Assembly: GCA_031285645.1 (NCBI GenBank)
Contig: JAITVU010000386.1
Coordinates: 1 to 6,935 of the forward strand
Length of the DNA stretch: 6,935 nucleotides
Source: Oscillospiraceae bacterium
Lineage (GTDB): Bacteria > Bacillota > Clostridia > Oscillospirales > Ruminococcaceae
Direction: 5' to 3'
Shown here piece by piece: positions 1-6,821 of this stretch. Each line of letters begins with the position of its first letter. Positions within the stretch are counted from its first letter, which is position 1. Under the pieces are notes generated by a model. The model did no database searches. It was not told the origin of the DNA and saw only the letters and a program-made list of their open reading frames with translations. A program made the translations under genes and the position numbers.

Positions 1-837
1 ATGGTCCGGATGTCCGGCGAGATGATTACGGATTGCGGCGGTCATCGCCATGCGGATGTCGCTGTCAATGTTGATTTTGCAGACAGCGCTCTTGTCAGCC
101 TGGCGAAGCATATTCTCGGGAATACCGATCGCGCCGGGCATGTTGCCGCCGTACTTGTTGATCTCCTCAACGAACTGCTGCGGCACGCTCGAAGCGCCGT
201 GCAGGACAATAGGGAAGCCGGGCAGCCTCTTGCTCACTTCATCGAGAATATCAAAGCGGAGCTGGGGATTCTGGCCAGGCTTGAATTTAAAGGCGCCGTG
301 GCTTGTGCCGATGGCGATGGCGAGGGAATCAACGCCGGTTTTGTTGACGAATTCCTCCACTTCTTCGGGGCGCGTGTAGGACGCGTCCTCGGCGGAGACG
401 TTGACGTCGTCCTCAATGCCGGCGAGCTGGCCGAGCTCACCCTCGACGGTGACGCCCTTCGCATGCGCGTATTCCACCACTTTTTTCGTCAGTTCAATGT
501 TGTCCTTAAAGCTGTGGTGGCTGCCGTCGATCATAACGGAGGTAAAGCCACCGTCTATGCAGCTCTTGCAGATTTCAAAATCGGCGCCGTGATCCAGATG
601 CAGCGCTATGGGCACGTTAGTGGAAGCGACGGCCGCCTCCACAAGCTTCATCAGGTACGCGTGATTGGCGTATTTGCGCGCGCCGGCGCTGACCTGAAGG
701 ATGACAGGGGCGCCCAGCTCCTGGGCGGCCTCCGTGATACCCTGCACGATTTCCATGTTGTTCACATTGAACGCGCCGACGGCGTAACCGCCCGCGTAAG
801 CTTTTTTAAACATATCCGTAGTGGTGGTCAATGGCAT
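1..837 (-). CDS. fba: Class II fructose-1,6-bisphosphate aldolase (3' end beyond window)
   Basis: Zinc-dependent cytoplasmic aldolase of glycolysis and gluconeogenesis. It cleaves fructose-1,6-bisphosphate to dihydroxyacetone phosphate and glyceraldehyde-3-phosphate. The reverse-strand reading begins MPLTTTTDMFKKAYAGGYAV and is open for 279 codons to the window edge. Class II hallmarks are visible: ALHLDHG at residues 78-84 (catalytic Asp82, zinc ligand His83), the VEGELGQLAGIEDD signature at 131-144, GTSHGAFK at 177-184 (zinc His180), LHGASSVP at 212-219 (His213) and the phosphate-site NIDSD at 256-260. The start ATG (837-835) has AGGAAGA (850-844) six bases upstream. Short members of the family are about 285 residues; the charged run after residue 270 (NHLAGHPDH) suggests a slightly longer form of about 305-310, so roughly 30 residues are probably missing. 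It is divergent from the glycosidase gene. Related tagatose-bisphosphate aldolases share these motifs, so substrate choice is inferred, but fructose-bisphosphate is most likely. Confidence 0.95.
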   Translation of the reverse strand, partial: MPLTTTTDMFKKAYAGGYAVGAFNVNNMEIVQGITEAAQELGAPVILQVSAGARKYANHAYLMKLVEAAVASTNVPIALHLDHGADFEICKSCIDGGFTSVMIDGSHHSFKDNIELTKKVVEYAHAKGVTVEGELGQLAGIEDDVNVSAEDASYTRPEEVEEFVNKTGVDSLAIAIGTSHGAFKFKPGQNPQLRFDILDEVSKRLPGFPIVLHGASSVPQQFVEEINKYGGNMPGAIGIPENMLRQADKSAVCKINIDSDIRMAMTAAIRNHLAGHPDH

Positions 838-875
838 TTTTATTCTTCCTTTCTCTATTTGAGATTGCTTTTAAT

Positions 876-881
876 ATTATA
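876..881 (-). promoter_or_regulatory. Candidate -10 element for the aldolase gene
   Basis: The reverse strand reads TATAAT at 881-876, about 39 bases before the aldolase ATG and in the right direction. At 17-bp spacing the -35 position reads TACAAA, which is a poor match to TTGACA. The call therefore rests on the -10 hexamer and its position alone. Confidence 0.4.
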
Positions 882-905
882 CACCATATACAAACTTTTT
901 TGTAG

Positions 906-911
906 TATAAT
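906..911 (+). promoter_or_regulatory. Candidate -10 element for the glycosidase gene
   Basis: A consensus TATAAT lies on the plus strand 162 bases upstream of the glycosidase ATG. No convincing -35 hexamer lies 16-18 bp upstream. The element sits back-to-back with the aldolase -10, so the two genes would be transcribed divergently from overlapping promoter DNA. A long leader of about 155 nt would result. It contains a small GCTGT-TT-ACAGC inverted repeat at 973-984 of unknown meaning. Confidence 0.3.
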
Positions 912-1073
912 GGCTGTGATTTTTGATATTTGATGGAAAATGAACATAAATAGAACCCGGGAAGCCCCGTCTGCTGTTTACAGCGGCAAATATTTGTATT
1001 ATTATGGCATTATCGAACTGAATACTCCGCCCATAAAACCGGACAGCATAAAAAATATGAGGAGCGTGCAACT

Positions 1074-3071
1074 ATGAAATGGTGGCTTGATTACCCGTGG
1101 CGCATGATTCAGACAAACCTGCGCGAAATTGATATGGCCGATATGGATGCAAGCGCTTATGTGCAAGCGCTTAAAGAATTTGACGCGACGGTGGCGATGA
1201 TCAACACATCCGGTATTATCGCCAGTTACAAGACCGATTTGGATTTCCAATACCAGAGCCGCTTTTTGACCGGCGACAGCCTTGCGGACGTCATTGCCGC
1301 CTGCCACGAAGCCGGAATCCGCGTGATCGCCCGGACCGATTTTTCCAAGGTCCGCCAGCCCATATATGAGAAATACCCGCAGTGGGCCTTTCGGGATCAG
1401 GAGGGGGGGATCGTCAATTACAACGGCGATGTGCATGTGTGCGTTTGCAGCGATTACCAGCAGGATTACGCTTTGCGCATTATGCGGGAAACCGTGGAGA
1501 AGCTTGATATCAACGGTATGTTTTTCAATATGGGCGGATTTGTCCAGCGCGACTACAGCAACCACTATAACGGTTTTTGCCACTGTGAGAAGTGTAAAGA
1601 GAAGTTCAGGGCGTTCGCCCAAATGGATCTGCCAAAATCCAGCCGTCTGGATGACCCCGCGTACAGGGCGTACCGCCTGTTCCAGCAAAAAGTGGTCAAA
1701 GAGCAGAATAAAACCGTTTACAAACTGCTCACGGGGCTGAAGCCGTCCTTGTGCATCAGCAGGGTGGGGGACGAGGGCTTTTTCCGTCAGGAAGCCAATA
1801 CGGCGCTTGACCGGCCACTGCCGCGCTGGCAATATGACGCCGCGGACAATACAAAGTATGTGCGCTCTTCCTTTGGCCCCGGCATGATCAGTTCCAACAC
1901 GTCCGTTGACTTTATTGATTATCCCGCGCGCCACACGGCCGTGTCGCCCCATCAGCAGAGCATGCGTTTGGCGCAGAGTCTGGCGCAGGGCGGCGCGCTG
2001 GATTACTACCTGATCGGCCGCCTGGATAACCATAAAGACCGCTCGGGATACGCCGGTGTCAGGGAACTGTTTCAGTTCCATAAAAAGTATGAAGCCGTAT
2101 TTAAAAATGACCTGAAATCAAAGGCCAGAATTGCCCTGGTCAGGGACGCGGACGGCAACCAGCAGGAATACAGGGGCTGGTACCGATTTTTAGCGGAAAA
2201 TCACTTCCTGTTTGACGCCCCGCTAAAAAACGCTGTTACAGAAGAAATGCTTGAAAAATACGCGGCCGTCATTCTGCCGGACTGCCCTTACATATCCGAC
2301 GATCTGGGCCGTCTTTTTGATGATTTTGTGCACGCGGGCGGTAAATTGATCGGCGTTTTTGAGAGTGGAATGGGGGATGCGGCTTACGCGCCGCGCAACC
2401 AGCCGGTTTTGAGGAGCCTGGGCATTGACCGGATAGAATATATCCGTCATGACATGCGCGGCAGTTATTTTGAATTTGAAAAAGGCGCGTTTCCGTCCCT
2501 GCCGGAAACGGAACTGATCTATTTGGACGACGGCTATGTCTACGCCGATTATAACACGGGGGCGCGCCGGATTATGTCCCTGACGCCGCCGCAGATGTTC
2601 GGCCCGCCGGAGCGGTGTTATCCCACCGTCTTCACCAATCACCCCGGCGCGGCGCTCAATCGGTTTGGAAAAGGCGAGGCGCTTTACATACCGTGGAAGC
2701 CGGGCAGCTTTTATTATACACAGGGGTACGCCGTATATCTCGCGTGGGCAAAGGACATACTCGGCTCGATTTTAAAACTGGAACCTGTAAACGGCTCATT
2801 ACCCGAAATGGTGGAGGTGACGCATCTTGAATCGGAAAGCGGCGGTTTTGAACTGGTCTCGCTGCTCAATAACTCCGGCCACTTCGGCTTGAGCTTTTTC
2901 AGGCCGGTTCCGATCCAGCCCGTCCGGCTCACGGTCCGGACGGACCGTACAGTCAAGAGCGTTTACAGCCTCAAGCTGGAAAAAGAGCTCGAATTCAGCC
3001 GGGATCAGGATGCCCTTACCGTGCTGCTTCCTGTGCTTGAACAATACGACGCGATTAAAATAAATATCTGA
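1074..3071 (+). CDS. Putative glycoside hydrolase, GHL6-like, with GATase-like and C-terminal beta domains
   Basis: 665-residue protein that I place by general resemblance with the GHL6 group ('hypothetical glycosyl hydrolase 6') followed by a beta-galactosidase-trimerisation/GATase-like module. The opening MKWWLDYPWRMIQTNLRE looks family-typical and supports this start, as does GAGGAG at 1059-1064, nine bases before the ATG. Residues 1-340 look like a TIM barrel: IRVIARTDFSK at 82-92, DINGMFFNMGGF at 145-156, and a cysteine cluster C169-H-C171-E-K-C174 in NGFCHCEKCKEKF, which may bind metal. Residues about 350-565 resemble the Rossmann-like GATase fold (VILPDCPYIS at 399-408, HAGGKLIGVFESG at 420-432). 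Residues 570-665 appear to be a beta-sandwich. No signal peptide or membrane segment is present, so it probably acts in the cytoplasm on imported oligosaccharides or glycosides. I cannot name the catalytic residues or substrate. It is monocistronic as seen, divergent from the aldolase and convergent with the chemoreceptor gene. Confidence 0.8.
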   Translation: MKWWLDYPWRMIQTNLREIDMADMDASAYVQALKEFDATVAMINTSGIIASYKTDLDFQYQSRFLTGDSLADVIAACHEAGIRVIARTDFSKVRQPIYEKYPQWAFRDQEGGIVNYNGDVHVCVCSDYQQDYALRIMRETVEKLDINGMFFNMGGFVQRDYSNHYNGFCHCEKCKEKFRAFAQMDLPKSSRLDDPAYRAYRLFQQKVVKEQNKTVYKLLTGLKPSLCISRVGDEGFFRQEANTALDRPLPRWQYDAADNTKYVRSSFGPGMISSNTSVDFIDYPARHTAVSPHQQSMRLAQSLAQGGALDYYLIGRLDNHKDRSGYAGVRELFQFHKKYEAVFKNDLKSKARIALVRDADGNQQEYRGWYRFLAENHFLFDAPLKNAVTEEMLEKYAAVILPDCPYISDDLGRLFDDFVHAGGKLIGVFESGMGDAAYAPRNQPVLRSLGIDRIEYIRHDMRGSYFEFEKGAFPSLPETELIYLDDGYVYADYNTGARRIMSLTPPQMFGPPERCYPTVFTNHPGAALNRFGKGEALYIPWKPGSFYYTQGYAVYLAWAKDILGSILKLEPVNGSLPEMVEVTHLESESGGFELVSLLNNSGHFGLSFFRPVPIQPVRLTVRTDRTVKSVYSLKLEKELEFSRDQDALTVLLPVLEQYDAIKINI

Positions 3072-3078
3072 TAAAACC

Positions 3079-3124
3079 AAGAAGACATAAAAAGGCTGTT
3101 AACACGGCCTTTTTATGTCTTCTT
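3079..3124. terminator. Bidirectional intrinsic terminator between convergent genes
   Basis: A perfect 18-bp stem, AAGAAGACATAAAAAGGC (3079-3096) with GCCTTTTTATGTCTTCTT (3107-3124), encloses a 10-base loop. An A-tract in one arm and a T-tract in the other make it work from either strand. It starts 7 bases after the glycosidase stop and ends 46 bases beyond the chemoreceptor stop, so it plausibly ends both transcripts. The T-tract lies inside the stem rather than after it, so termination efficiency is inferred. Confidence 0.85.
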
Positions 3125-3170
3125 AGCGGTCAATACCCGCAATATCAATATAGAGGTAAGGTATTCATAA

Positions 3171-4913
3171 TTAATATTTATCGTCACTGTTAAGCGCAAA
3201 TCCGGTGTGGACGACTTCGTTTTTTGAAGGCGCATGCGCATTGGACACCTCTGGCTTCAAGCCGTCTCTAAGTTTGAACTGGCTGACAATCTGATTAAGC
3301 ATTGTGGATTGAGCCGACATTTCCTGCGCCGCCGCGGCTGATTGTTCCGCCGTGGCGGAGTTGGATTGGACAACAATGCCAATCTGCTCGATATTGTGAT
3401 TGATCTCGGCGATGGATTCACTTTGCTTTTTAGAGGCTACAAGCAGTTTTTGCATATTGTCGGCGTTGCTGGCGGCAATTTTGGCGACCTCCACAAGGCT
3501 TTCATTGGTCTGCTGGACAATTTCATTCCCCTTAATGACACTTTGGGCGCTGTCGTCAATCAGCGCGGCTGTTTCCTTGGCGGCTGATGCCGATTTTGAC
3601 GCGAGGTTGCGCACTACGTCCGCGACCACGGCAAACCCCTTGCCGTGCTGGCCGGCGCGCGCGGCTTCAACCGACGCGTTTAAGGCCAAAAGATTCGTTT
3701 GCGTCGCAATGCTATCGATGACCTTAATCACTTTTGCAATATTCTGTGAGCTTTCACTGATCGTCTGCATGGCATGAATCATCTCGTTCATATGATTCAT
3801 ACTCGTTTCCATTAACCGGCCCGCGTTTTCCGTGTCGTTAAAAGTCTCGTTCGCGATTTCGCTGTTGCGTTCAGCCTGGGCATGGATGATGCTGACCGAC
3901 GCTGAAAACTCCTCAATGGAGGCGGCCTGTTCGCTCGAACCTGAGGCGAGCACCTGGGCGCTTTGGGCTATTTCTCCCGCGCCCACTTCAACCTGGGATG
4001 AAGCTGAACGGATATCCATCATAATATAGTTGTTTTTGTCCAGCATACTGCTGATGGATTTGTTGATGACGTCCTTGTCGGAACGGACTTTTATCTCACC
4101 GCTGAAATCACCGTTTGCGATATCGCGCAAAATCTGATCCTGTATTTTGATGCTGTCGACCATTTTTCGGAAAGAGCGCCCAAGGTCGCCTATTTCATCG
4201 GGGGAGTCGTAGGTCAGCGCAATGTCAATGTCGCCGGCTGCAACCATATCGGCCGCTTCGGCCATTTCCTTGATGGGTATGTTGATTATGCGCGACAGAT
4301 ACACACCGACGACAACGGCCGCCGTAATCATGATCACAATTATTATAATGGTGATTATGATCAGGCTGTTTGACATATTTGAGTTATCGACGCTGTTTTG
4401 CATGCCCTCCGTAATAAGGAAGCGCATGCTGCTTTCAAGCTTATCGATCAATGTTGTGTTAACGGGTCCCGCTTCGGCCATCAGGTTGGCCGCGGCTTGG
4501 CTGTCTCCCGCCTGAAGAGCGTCCAGTATACCGTAGCTTCGCGGCAGAAACTCTTCTTCGTATATTTTTTTGGCCTCGATGTAATCGGCGTTTACGGCAC
4601 CGTCTTTTGTCGCATTTTCGAATATCGCGATATAGTCGGCCATATCCTTCTCCACGCTGTTCAAGTTGCCGCGAACGGTTTCAGGGGACGTGCTGCCCAA
4701 AGCGGCATCGCGCAGTTCAACCCGGATTTTCAAAACCGCATTCTGTATACCGGACAAATAGGGAATGGGAACGGAATTGGTTTCATAAGCGACTGAATAG
4801 GATGTGTCTATATAATAAATAACGCCAAGGGATGTGCCTCCGAGAATAATCGCGAGCGCAATGACAATAGCAAAACTGACGAATATTTTCTTGCCGACCA
4901 TAAGCCTCTTCAT
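3171..4913 (-). CDS. Methyl-accepting chemotaxis protein, transmembrane, 4-helix-bundle sensor type
   Basis: 580-residue chemoreceptor that senses a ligand outside the cell and controls CheA kinase through CheW. TM1 is about residues 10-33. The external domain (about 34-182) is short and helical, as in 4HB_MCP sensors. TM2 is about 183-206 and very isoleucine-rich. HAMP follows (about 205-257), with Pro213 and the [12 protein letters not shown] motif at 237-248. A second HAMP-like linker is possible at 258-308, then a long cytoplasmic coiled-coil hairpin. The kinase-contacting tip is the highly conserved stretch from Ile402 to about Ser440 ([20 protein letters not shown], then [13 protein letters not shown]). 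Glu/Gln-rich flanks carry probable methylation sites. The C-terminus (NSDDKY) has no NWETF-type CheR-binding pentapeptide. The start ATG has AAAGGA 11 bases upstream, slightly long; Met5 is an alternative. No other che or flagellar genes are in view, so it is an orphan receptor with unknown ligand. Confidence 0.95.
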   Translation of the reverse strand: MKRLMVGKKIFVSFAIVIALAIILGGTSLGVIYYIDTSYSVAYETNSVPIPYLSGIQNAVLKIRVELRDAALGSTSPETVRGNLNSVEKDMADYIAIFENATKDGAVNADYIEAKKIYEEEFLPRSYGILDALQAGDSQAAANLMAEAGPVNTTLIDKLESSMRFLITEGMQNSVDNSNMSNSLIIITIIIIVIMITAAVVVGVYLSRIINIPIKEMAEAADMVAAGDIDIALTYDSPDEIGDLGRSFRKMVDSIKIQDQILRDIANGDFSGEIKVRSDKDVINKSISSMLDKNNYIMMDIRSASSQVEVGAGEIAQSAQVLASGSSEQAASIEEFSASVSIIHAQAERNSEIANETFNDTENAGRLMETSMNHMNEMIHAMQTISESSQNIAKVIKVIDSIATQTNLLALNASVEAARAGQHGKGFAVVADVVRNLASKSASAAKETAALIDDSAQSVIKGNEIVQQTNESLVEVAKIAASNADNMQKLLVASKKQSESIAEINHNIEQIGIVVQSNSATAEQSAAAAQEMSAQSTMLNQIVSQFKLRDGLKPEVSNAHAPSKNEVVHTGFALNSDDKY

Positions 4914-5027
4914 CTGACGATCATTCCTTTCATTTCACTCCGTTTTGACAACCGCACGGCCCGACAATTCACAAAGAGTTAGCATATATGGATGCCGTCC
5001 GTATTAAGAATAGCATATTAAAATAGC

Positions 5028-5054
5028 TTTATCAGTGTTATTTTATTTCGTTTA
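5028..5054 (-). promoter_or_regulatory. Sigma-D (sigma-28)-like promoter candidate for the chemoreceptor gene
   Basis: The reverse strand reads TAAA (5054-5051), then 15 bases, then CTGATAAA (5035-5028). The motility sigma factor consensus is TAAA-N15-GCCGATAA. The best alignment puts ACTGATAA one base closer than ideal, with mismatches in the first part of the -10. Chemoreceptor genes are often controlled by this sigma factor, which supports the call. A competing sigma-A candidate is an extended -10, TGCTATTCT, reading on the same strand at about 5014-5006 without a good -35. Confidence 0.4.
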
Positions 5055-5151
5055 CGCTGGGATTTTTTGAACAATTAATAAAAATTAACATACCGTTTAA
5101 AATTGATATGAAAAATATTAAAACTATTGATACGGTCATAAAATATTGTGT

Positions 5152-5194
5152 TAAAAACACACGCTTTCATATATTATGAAAGCGTGTGTTTTTA
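5152..5194 (-). terminator. Perfect 20-bp stem, probable terminator of the Rrf2 gene
   Basis: The arms TAAAAACACACGCTTTCATA (5152-5171) and TATGAAAGCGTGTGTTTTTA (5175-5194) are exact reverse complements around a 3-base centre. It has the same design as the 3079-3124 stem: A-tract in one arm, T-tract in the other. It begins about 62 bases beyond the Rrf2 stop on the minus strand, the usual place for a terminator, and would also insulate the chemoreceptor promoter. Confidence 0.75.
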
Positions 5195-5211
5195 GTGAAT
5201 TTATGAACGAA

Positions 5212-5236
5212 GGAAAGATATCTCCCTTATCTTTTC
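5212..5236 (-). repeat. Weak hairpin between Rrf2 stop and main terminator
   Basis: GGAAAGATA (5212-5220) can pair with TATCTTTTC (5228-5236), nine pairs including one G-T, around a 7-base loop. Read on the minus strand it lies shortly after the Rrf2 stop. It could protect the 3' end or be chance in AT-rich DNA. Confidence 0.35.
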
Positions 5237-5256
5237 AGACAGTTTCGAAACGGGTA

Positions 5257-5694
5257 TTATATCATATATGAAAAATTGAAATTTTCATTATACTTTATGA
5301 CAAGGTCGGCCAGCGTGATGTTGTCCACAACGCTTTCAATGGCTTCCTTAATGGCGCGCCAAACATCGATTGTCACACACTCCTCGATCATATCGCAGGA
5401 ATCCGCGTTGCCGGATACGCAATCCACAACATTGAGGCCCCCTTCCGTCACCCTTAAAATGGCGCCGACCGTTGTGGCCTGCGGCGGTTCCGCCAACTTA
5501 TAACCGCCGGCGGCGCCTCGCTGGCTGCGCACAAGACCGGCTTTATTTAAAACACTTATGATCTGTTCTATGTATTTTTCGGAGATCCCCTGTTTTTCCG
5601 CTATTTCTCGCACAGTAAGCAAGTTTTTGTCAAAATGCAACGAAAGCTCAAGCATGATACGCAGGCCATATCTGCCTTTGGTTGAAATTTTCAT
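5257..5694 (-). CDS. Rrf2-family transcriptional regulator with three clustered cysteines (IscR-like)
   Basis: 145-residue dimeric winged helix-turn-helix DNA-binding protein. The start MKISTKGRYGLRIMLEL is the canonical Rrf2 N-terminus, which is why I start at 5694 rather than the in-frame ATG 13 codons upstream. The wing/HTH is seen in LTVREIAEKQGISEKYIEQI (26-45) and VRSQRGAAGGYKLA (55-68). Cysteines sit at 92, 100 and 106 (DC-x7-C-x5-C). In IscR, Cys92, Cys98 and Cys104 hold a [2Fe-2S] cluster, so a cluster or thiol sensor is plausible here with a slightly wider first gap. CymR-type cysteine-metabolism regulators belong to the same family but lack this triad. Its ribosome site is ordinary to weak: GGTGA four bases before the ATG, or AAGGAAG 14 bases before. 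It follows the TauE/SafE gene by 163 bp on the same strand, suggesting that it senses redox, iron-sulfur or sulfur status for that transporter. The regulated genes are inferred, not shown. Confidence 0.9.
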   Translation of the reverse strand: MKISTKGRYGLRIMLELSLHFDKNLLTVREIAEKQGISEKYIEQIISVLNKAGLVRSQRGAAGGYKLAEPPQATTVGAILRVTEGGLNVVDCVSGNADSCDMIEECVTIDVWRAIKEAIESVVDNITLADLVIKYNENFNFSYMI

Positions 5695-5809
5695 ATGTTC
5701 ACCGTACACTTCCTTACCACATCTATTTGTCAAAAAACAAGAATTGATTTATTCCAGTACAAAAGTAATCACATCAACTGCATTGATATTATTATCGGTC
5801 ACACAATGA

Positions 5810-5828
5810 TAAAATTTAGACAATTTTA
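5810..5828. promoter_or_regulatory. Inverted repeat in the TauE-Rrf2 spacer, possible operator
   Basis: TAAAATT (5810-5816) and AATTTTA (5822-5828) form a perfect 7-bp inverted repeat around TAGAC. It lies between the transporter stop and the Rrf2 start, where an autoregulatory site would be expected. The DNA here is very AT-rich, so chance is possible. I could not identify a convincing Rrf2 promoter in this 163-bp gap, so read-through from the transporter gene is also possible. Confidence 0.3.
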
Positions 5829-5857
5829 GATATAATTGCAGGAATAATATTTGAATT

Positions 5858-6652
5858 TTATATGGATATAAAGACGGCCGATGCATTGTATATACATATA
5901 AAAAATATGGCAGCGACCAGTACGTTAAATACATATTTAACGTTCTTTTCCGAAATTCTTTTGTTTACGACGGCGCCAAGATACCCGCCGAGGCCGGCCG
6001 CCGGCAGTACGGATATGAGTAGTTTCAGGTCATACGGTTCAAATGAATTGACCATGTAGAGAGAGAAGAGATTGGAAAACTGGGAAAAAAGAATGATCAC
6101 GATGGAATAAACGGTACATTGCTTTAAATCCATCGAAAACAGCAGCATCAAAAAAGCCAGATTAAACGGCCCGCCGCCGATGCCTAAAAAAGACGAGAGC
6201 AAGCCTAGACCAAGTCCTGTTATTAGGATCCATAGCGGATGTTTAAGCCGGTACGTTTTTTGGCATTTATTGATCACAATTACTGAAAAAGCGAGAAGCA
6301 GCATCAGCATGATGGCTTGAACAGCGCGAACAACCCGCATGTCACTTATTAACGCCGTGACACTTCTCAGCAAGGAGCCGCCGTATACGCCGCCCGCTAC
6401 CGATCCCGGCACTAAGAATAGCAGTGTTTTAATATGGATTTTATAACCGGATTTAAGCTGTTTGACTGTCGAAATCACTGCCATAAAAAAAACAGCGGAT
6501 GTCGATATAAATGAAATGGTTCCAATATCGTGAAATCCAAGTGCGTCCAGGAGCGGCTTGATGATGACGCCGCCGCCCAGTCCCGCAACAGAGCCTAATG
6601 CCGTAGCCCCGAAGACGACCACCGCATACAGGATATAAATAATACTGACCAT
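5858..6652 (-). CDS. TauE/SafE-family (DUF81) membrane transporter, probable sulfur-anion or organic-acid permease
   Basis: 264-residue integral membrane protein with about eight hydrophobic segments. It shows the two homologous half-repeats of the family, each with a glycine-rich signature: SVAGLGGGVIIKPLL at 21-35 and SSFLGIGGGPFNLAFL at 153-168. The family includes exporters or importers of sulfite, sulfoacetate, sulfonates and other small organic anions. The substrate cannot be read from sequence. I start at Met6652 because GGAGG (6664-6660) lies seven bases upstream and the mature-looking first helix follows at once. The in-frame ATG 30 codons earlier would place the promoter inside the gene and adds a non-hydrophobic stretch. 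A strong promoter lies at 6733-6761. No clear terminator follows the stop, so it may be co-transcribed with the Rrf2 gene. That partner favours a sulfur-related role, by inference. Confidence 0.88.
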   Translation of the reverse strand: MVSIIYILYAVVVFGATALGSVAGLGGGVIIKPLLDALGFHDIGTISFISTSAVFFMAVISTVKQLKSGYKIHIKTLLFLVPGSVAGGVYGGSLLRSVTALISDMRVVRAVQAIMLMLLLAFSVIVINKCQKTYRLKHPLWILITGLGLGLLSSFLGIGGGPFNLAFLMLLFSMDLKQCTVYSIVIILFSQFSNLFSLYMVNSFEPYDLKLLISVLPAAGLGGYLGAVVNKRISEKNVKYVFNVLVAAIFFICIYNASAVFISI

Positions 6653-6659
6653 ATTGACG

Positions 6660-6664
6660 CCTCC
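6660..6664 (-). promoter_or_regulatory. Ribosome binding site that fixes the transporter start
   Basis: The reverse strand reads GGAGG at 6664-6660 within CCGGAGGCG, seven bases before the ATG at 6652. It is the best Shine-Dalgarno site in the window and decides against the longer N-terminus. The preceding TCCGGA is self-complementary, but I would not call it a structure. Confidence 0.85.
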
Positions 6665-6685
6665 GGAGACTGTATTTATAGCCGG

Positions 6686-6710
6686 AAAAGAGCGGCGGCA
6701 GACCGCTTTT
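6686..6710 (-). repeat. GC-rich hairpin with T-run in the transporter leader, possible attenuator
   Basis: GCGG (6692-6695) pairs with CCGC (6703-6706), and AAAA (6686-6689) with TTTT (6707-6710), with a two-base AG bulge. On the minus strand the RNA would read AAAAGCGG, a loop, then CCGCUCUUUU, which resembles a short terminator within the ~74-nt leader. It could attenuate the transporter gene. No ligand-binding aptamer is recognisable upstream of it. Confidence 0.35.
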
Positions 6711-6732
6711 ATCCTAAAATCATTGATAAATG

Positions 6733-6761
6733 AGTATAACATAAATAATACGCTCTGTCAC
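6733..6761 (-). promoter_or_regulatory. Sigma-A promoter of the TauE/SafE gene
   Basis: On the reverse strand, GTGACA (6761-6756, five of six to TTGACA) is followed after exactly 17 bp by TATACT (6738-6733, five of six to TATAAT). TG stands one base before the -10, giving an extended element TGTTATACT. Transcription should start near 6726 and give a leader of about 74 nt. Confidence 0.75.
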
Positions 6762-6785
6762 CCGACGAGAATAGACATCATGCTC

Positions 6786-6816
6786 TTGACTTAAAGTTAA
6801 CATTAAGGTATATAAT
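6786..6816 (+). promoter_or_regulatory. Sigma-A promoter of the right-end transcript
   Basis: TTGACT (6786-6791, five of six) and a perfect TATAAT (6811-6816) are separated by 19 bp. An overlapping TATATA (6809-6814) gives 17 bp. The start would be near 6822. It is divergent from the transporter promoter, with 24 bp between the two -35 elements. A 19-bp spacer is longer than ideal, which fits a regulated promoter. Confidence 0.65.
6790..6807. promoter_or_regulatory. 18-bp dyad operator candidate inside the promoter spacer
   Basis: CTTAAAGTTAACATTAAG is symmetric in eight of nine base pairs: CTTAA...TTAAG around the palindrome GTTAAC, with one A/A mismatch on each side. It fills the space between the -35 and -10 of the plus-strand promoter, where bound repressor would block polymerase. 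Which protein binds is unknown; the nearby Rrf2 protein is one candidate. Confidence 0.55.
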
Positions 6817-6821
6817 AGGCT

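Larger units (their letters stand above)
4914..5256. other. Spacer upstream of the chemoreceptor gene, 343 bp, AT-rich
   Basis: No gene is evident on either strand. It holds the chemoreceptor leader and candidate promoters in the left half, then a very AT-rich stretch (about 5060-5150) with no structure that I recognise. The right part has the 20-bp stem at 5152-5194, a weaker hairpin at 5212-5236 and a 10-bp palindrome GTTTCGAAAC at 5242-5251 just after the Rrf2 stop codon. Confidence 0.7.

Noticed and set aside
1..933. 310-codon open frame on the plus strand
   Set aside because: It is the antisense shadow of the aldolase gene, whose reverse-strand protein has all class II aldolase motifs and a ribosome site. 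The plus-strand product resembles nothing.
1002..2081. 359-codon open frame on the minus strand
   Set aside because: Antisense shadow of the glycosidase gene, with no ribosome site and no recognisable domain.
4303..4366. Repetitive ATT/ATA-rich tract in the chemoreceptor gene, possible repeat
   Set aside because: It encodes the isoleucine-rich second membrane helix (about residues 183-203) in frame; composition explains it.
4398..4796. 132-codon plus-strand frame
   Set aside because: Shadow of the chemoreceptor gene, which is complete and full of conserved motifs in the other direction.
5695..5733. 13-codon N-terminal extension of the Rrf2 regulator
   Set aside because: Rrf2 proteins begin at the MKIS motif; the extension has no family counterpart.
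5728..5733. Perfect TTGACA on the minus strand just before the Rrf2 gene
   Set aside because: At 17 bp the -10 position reads AGTGTA, and transcription would start almost at the ATG and remove the ribosome site. Probably chance.
6653..6742. 30-codon N-terminal extension of the TauE/SafE transporter
   Set aside because: The extension covers the predicted transcription start and overlaps the -10 region. It is not hydrophobic, and the GGAGG site fits the downstream ATG at 6652.
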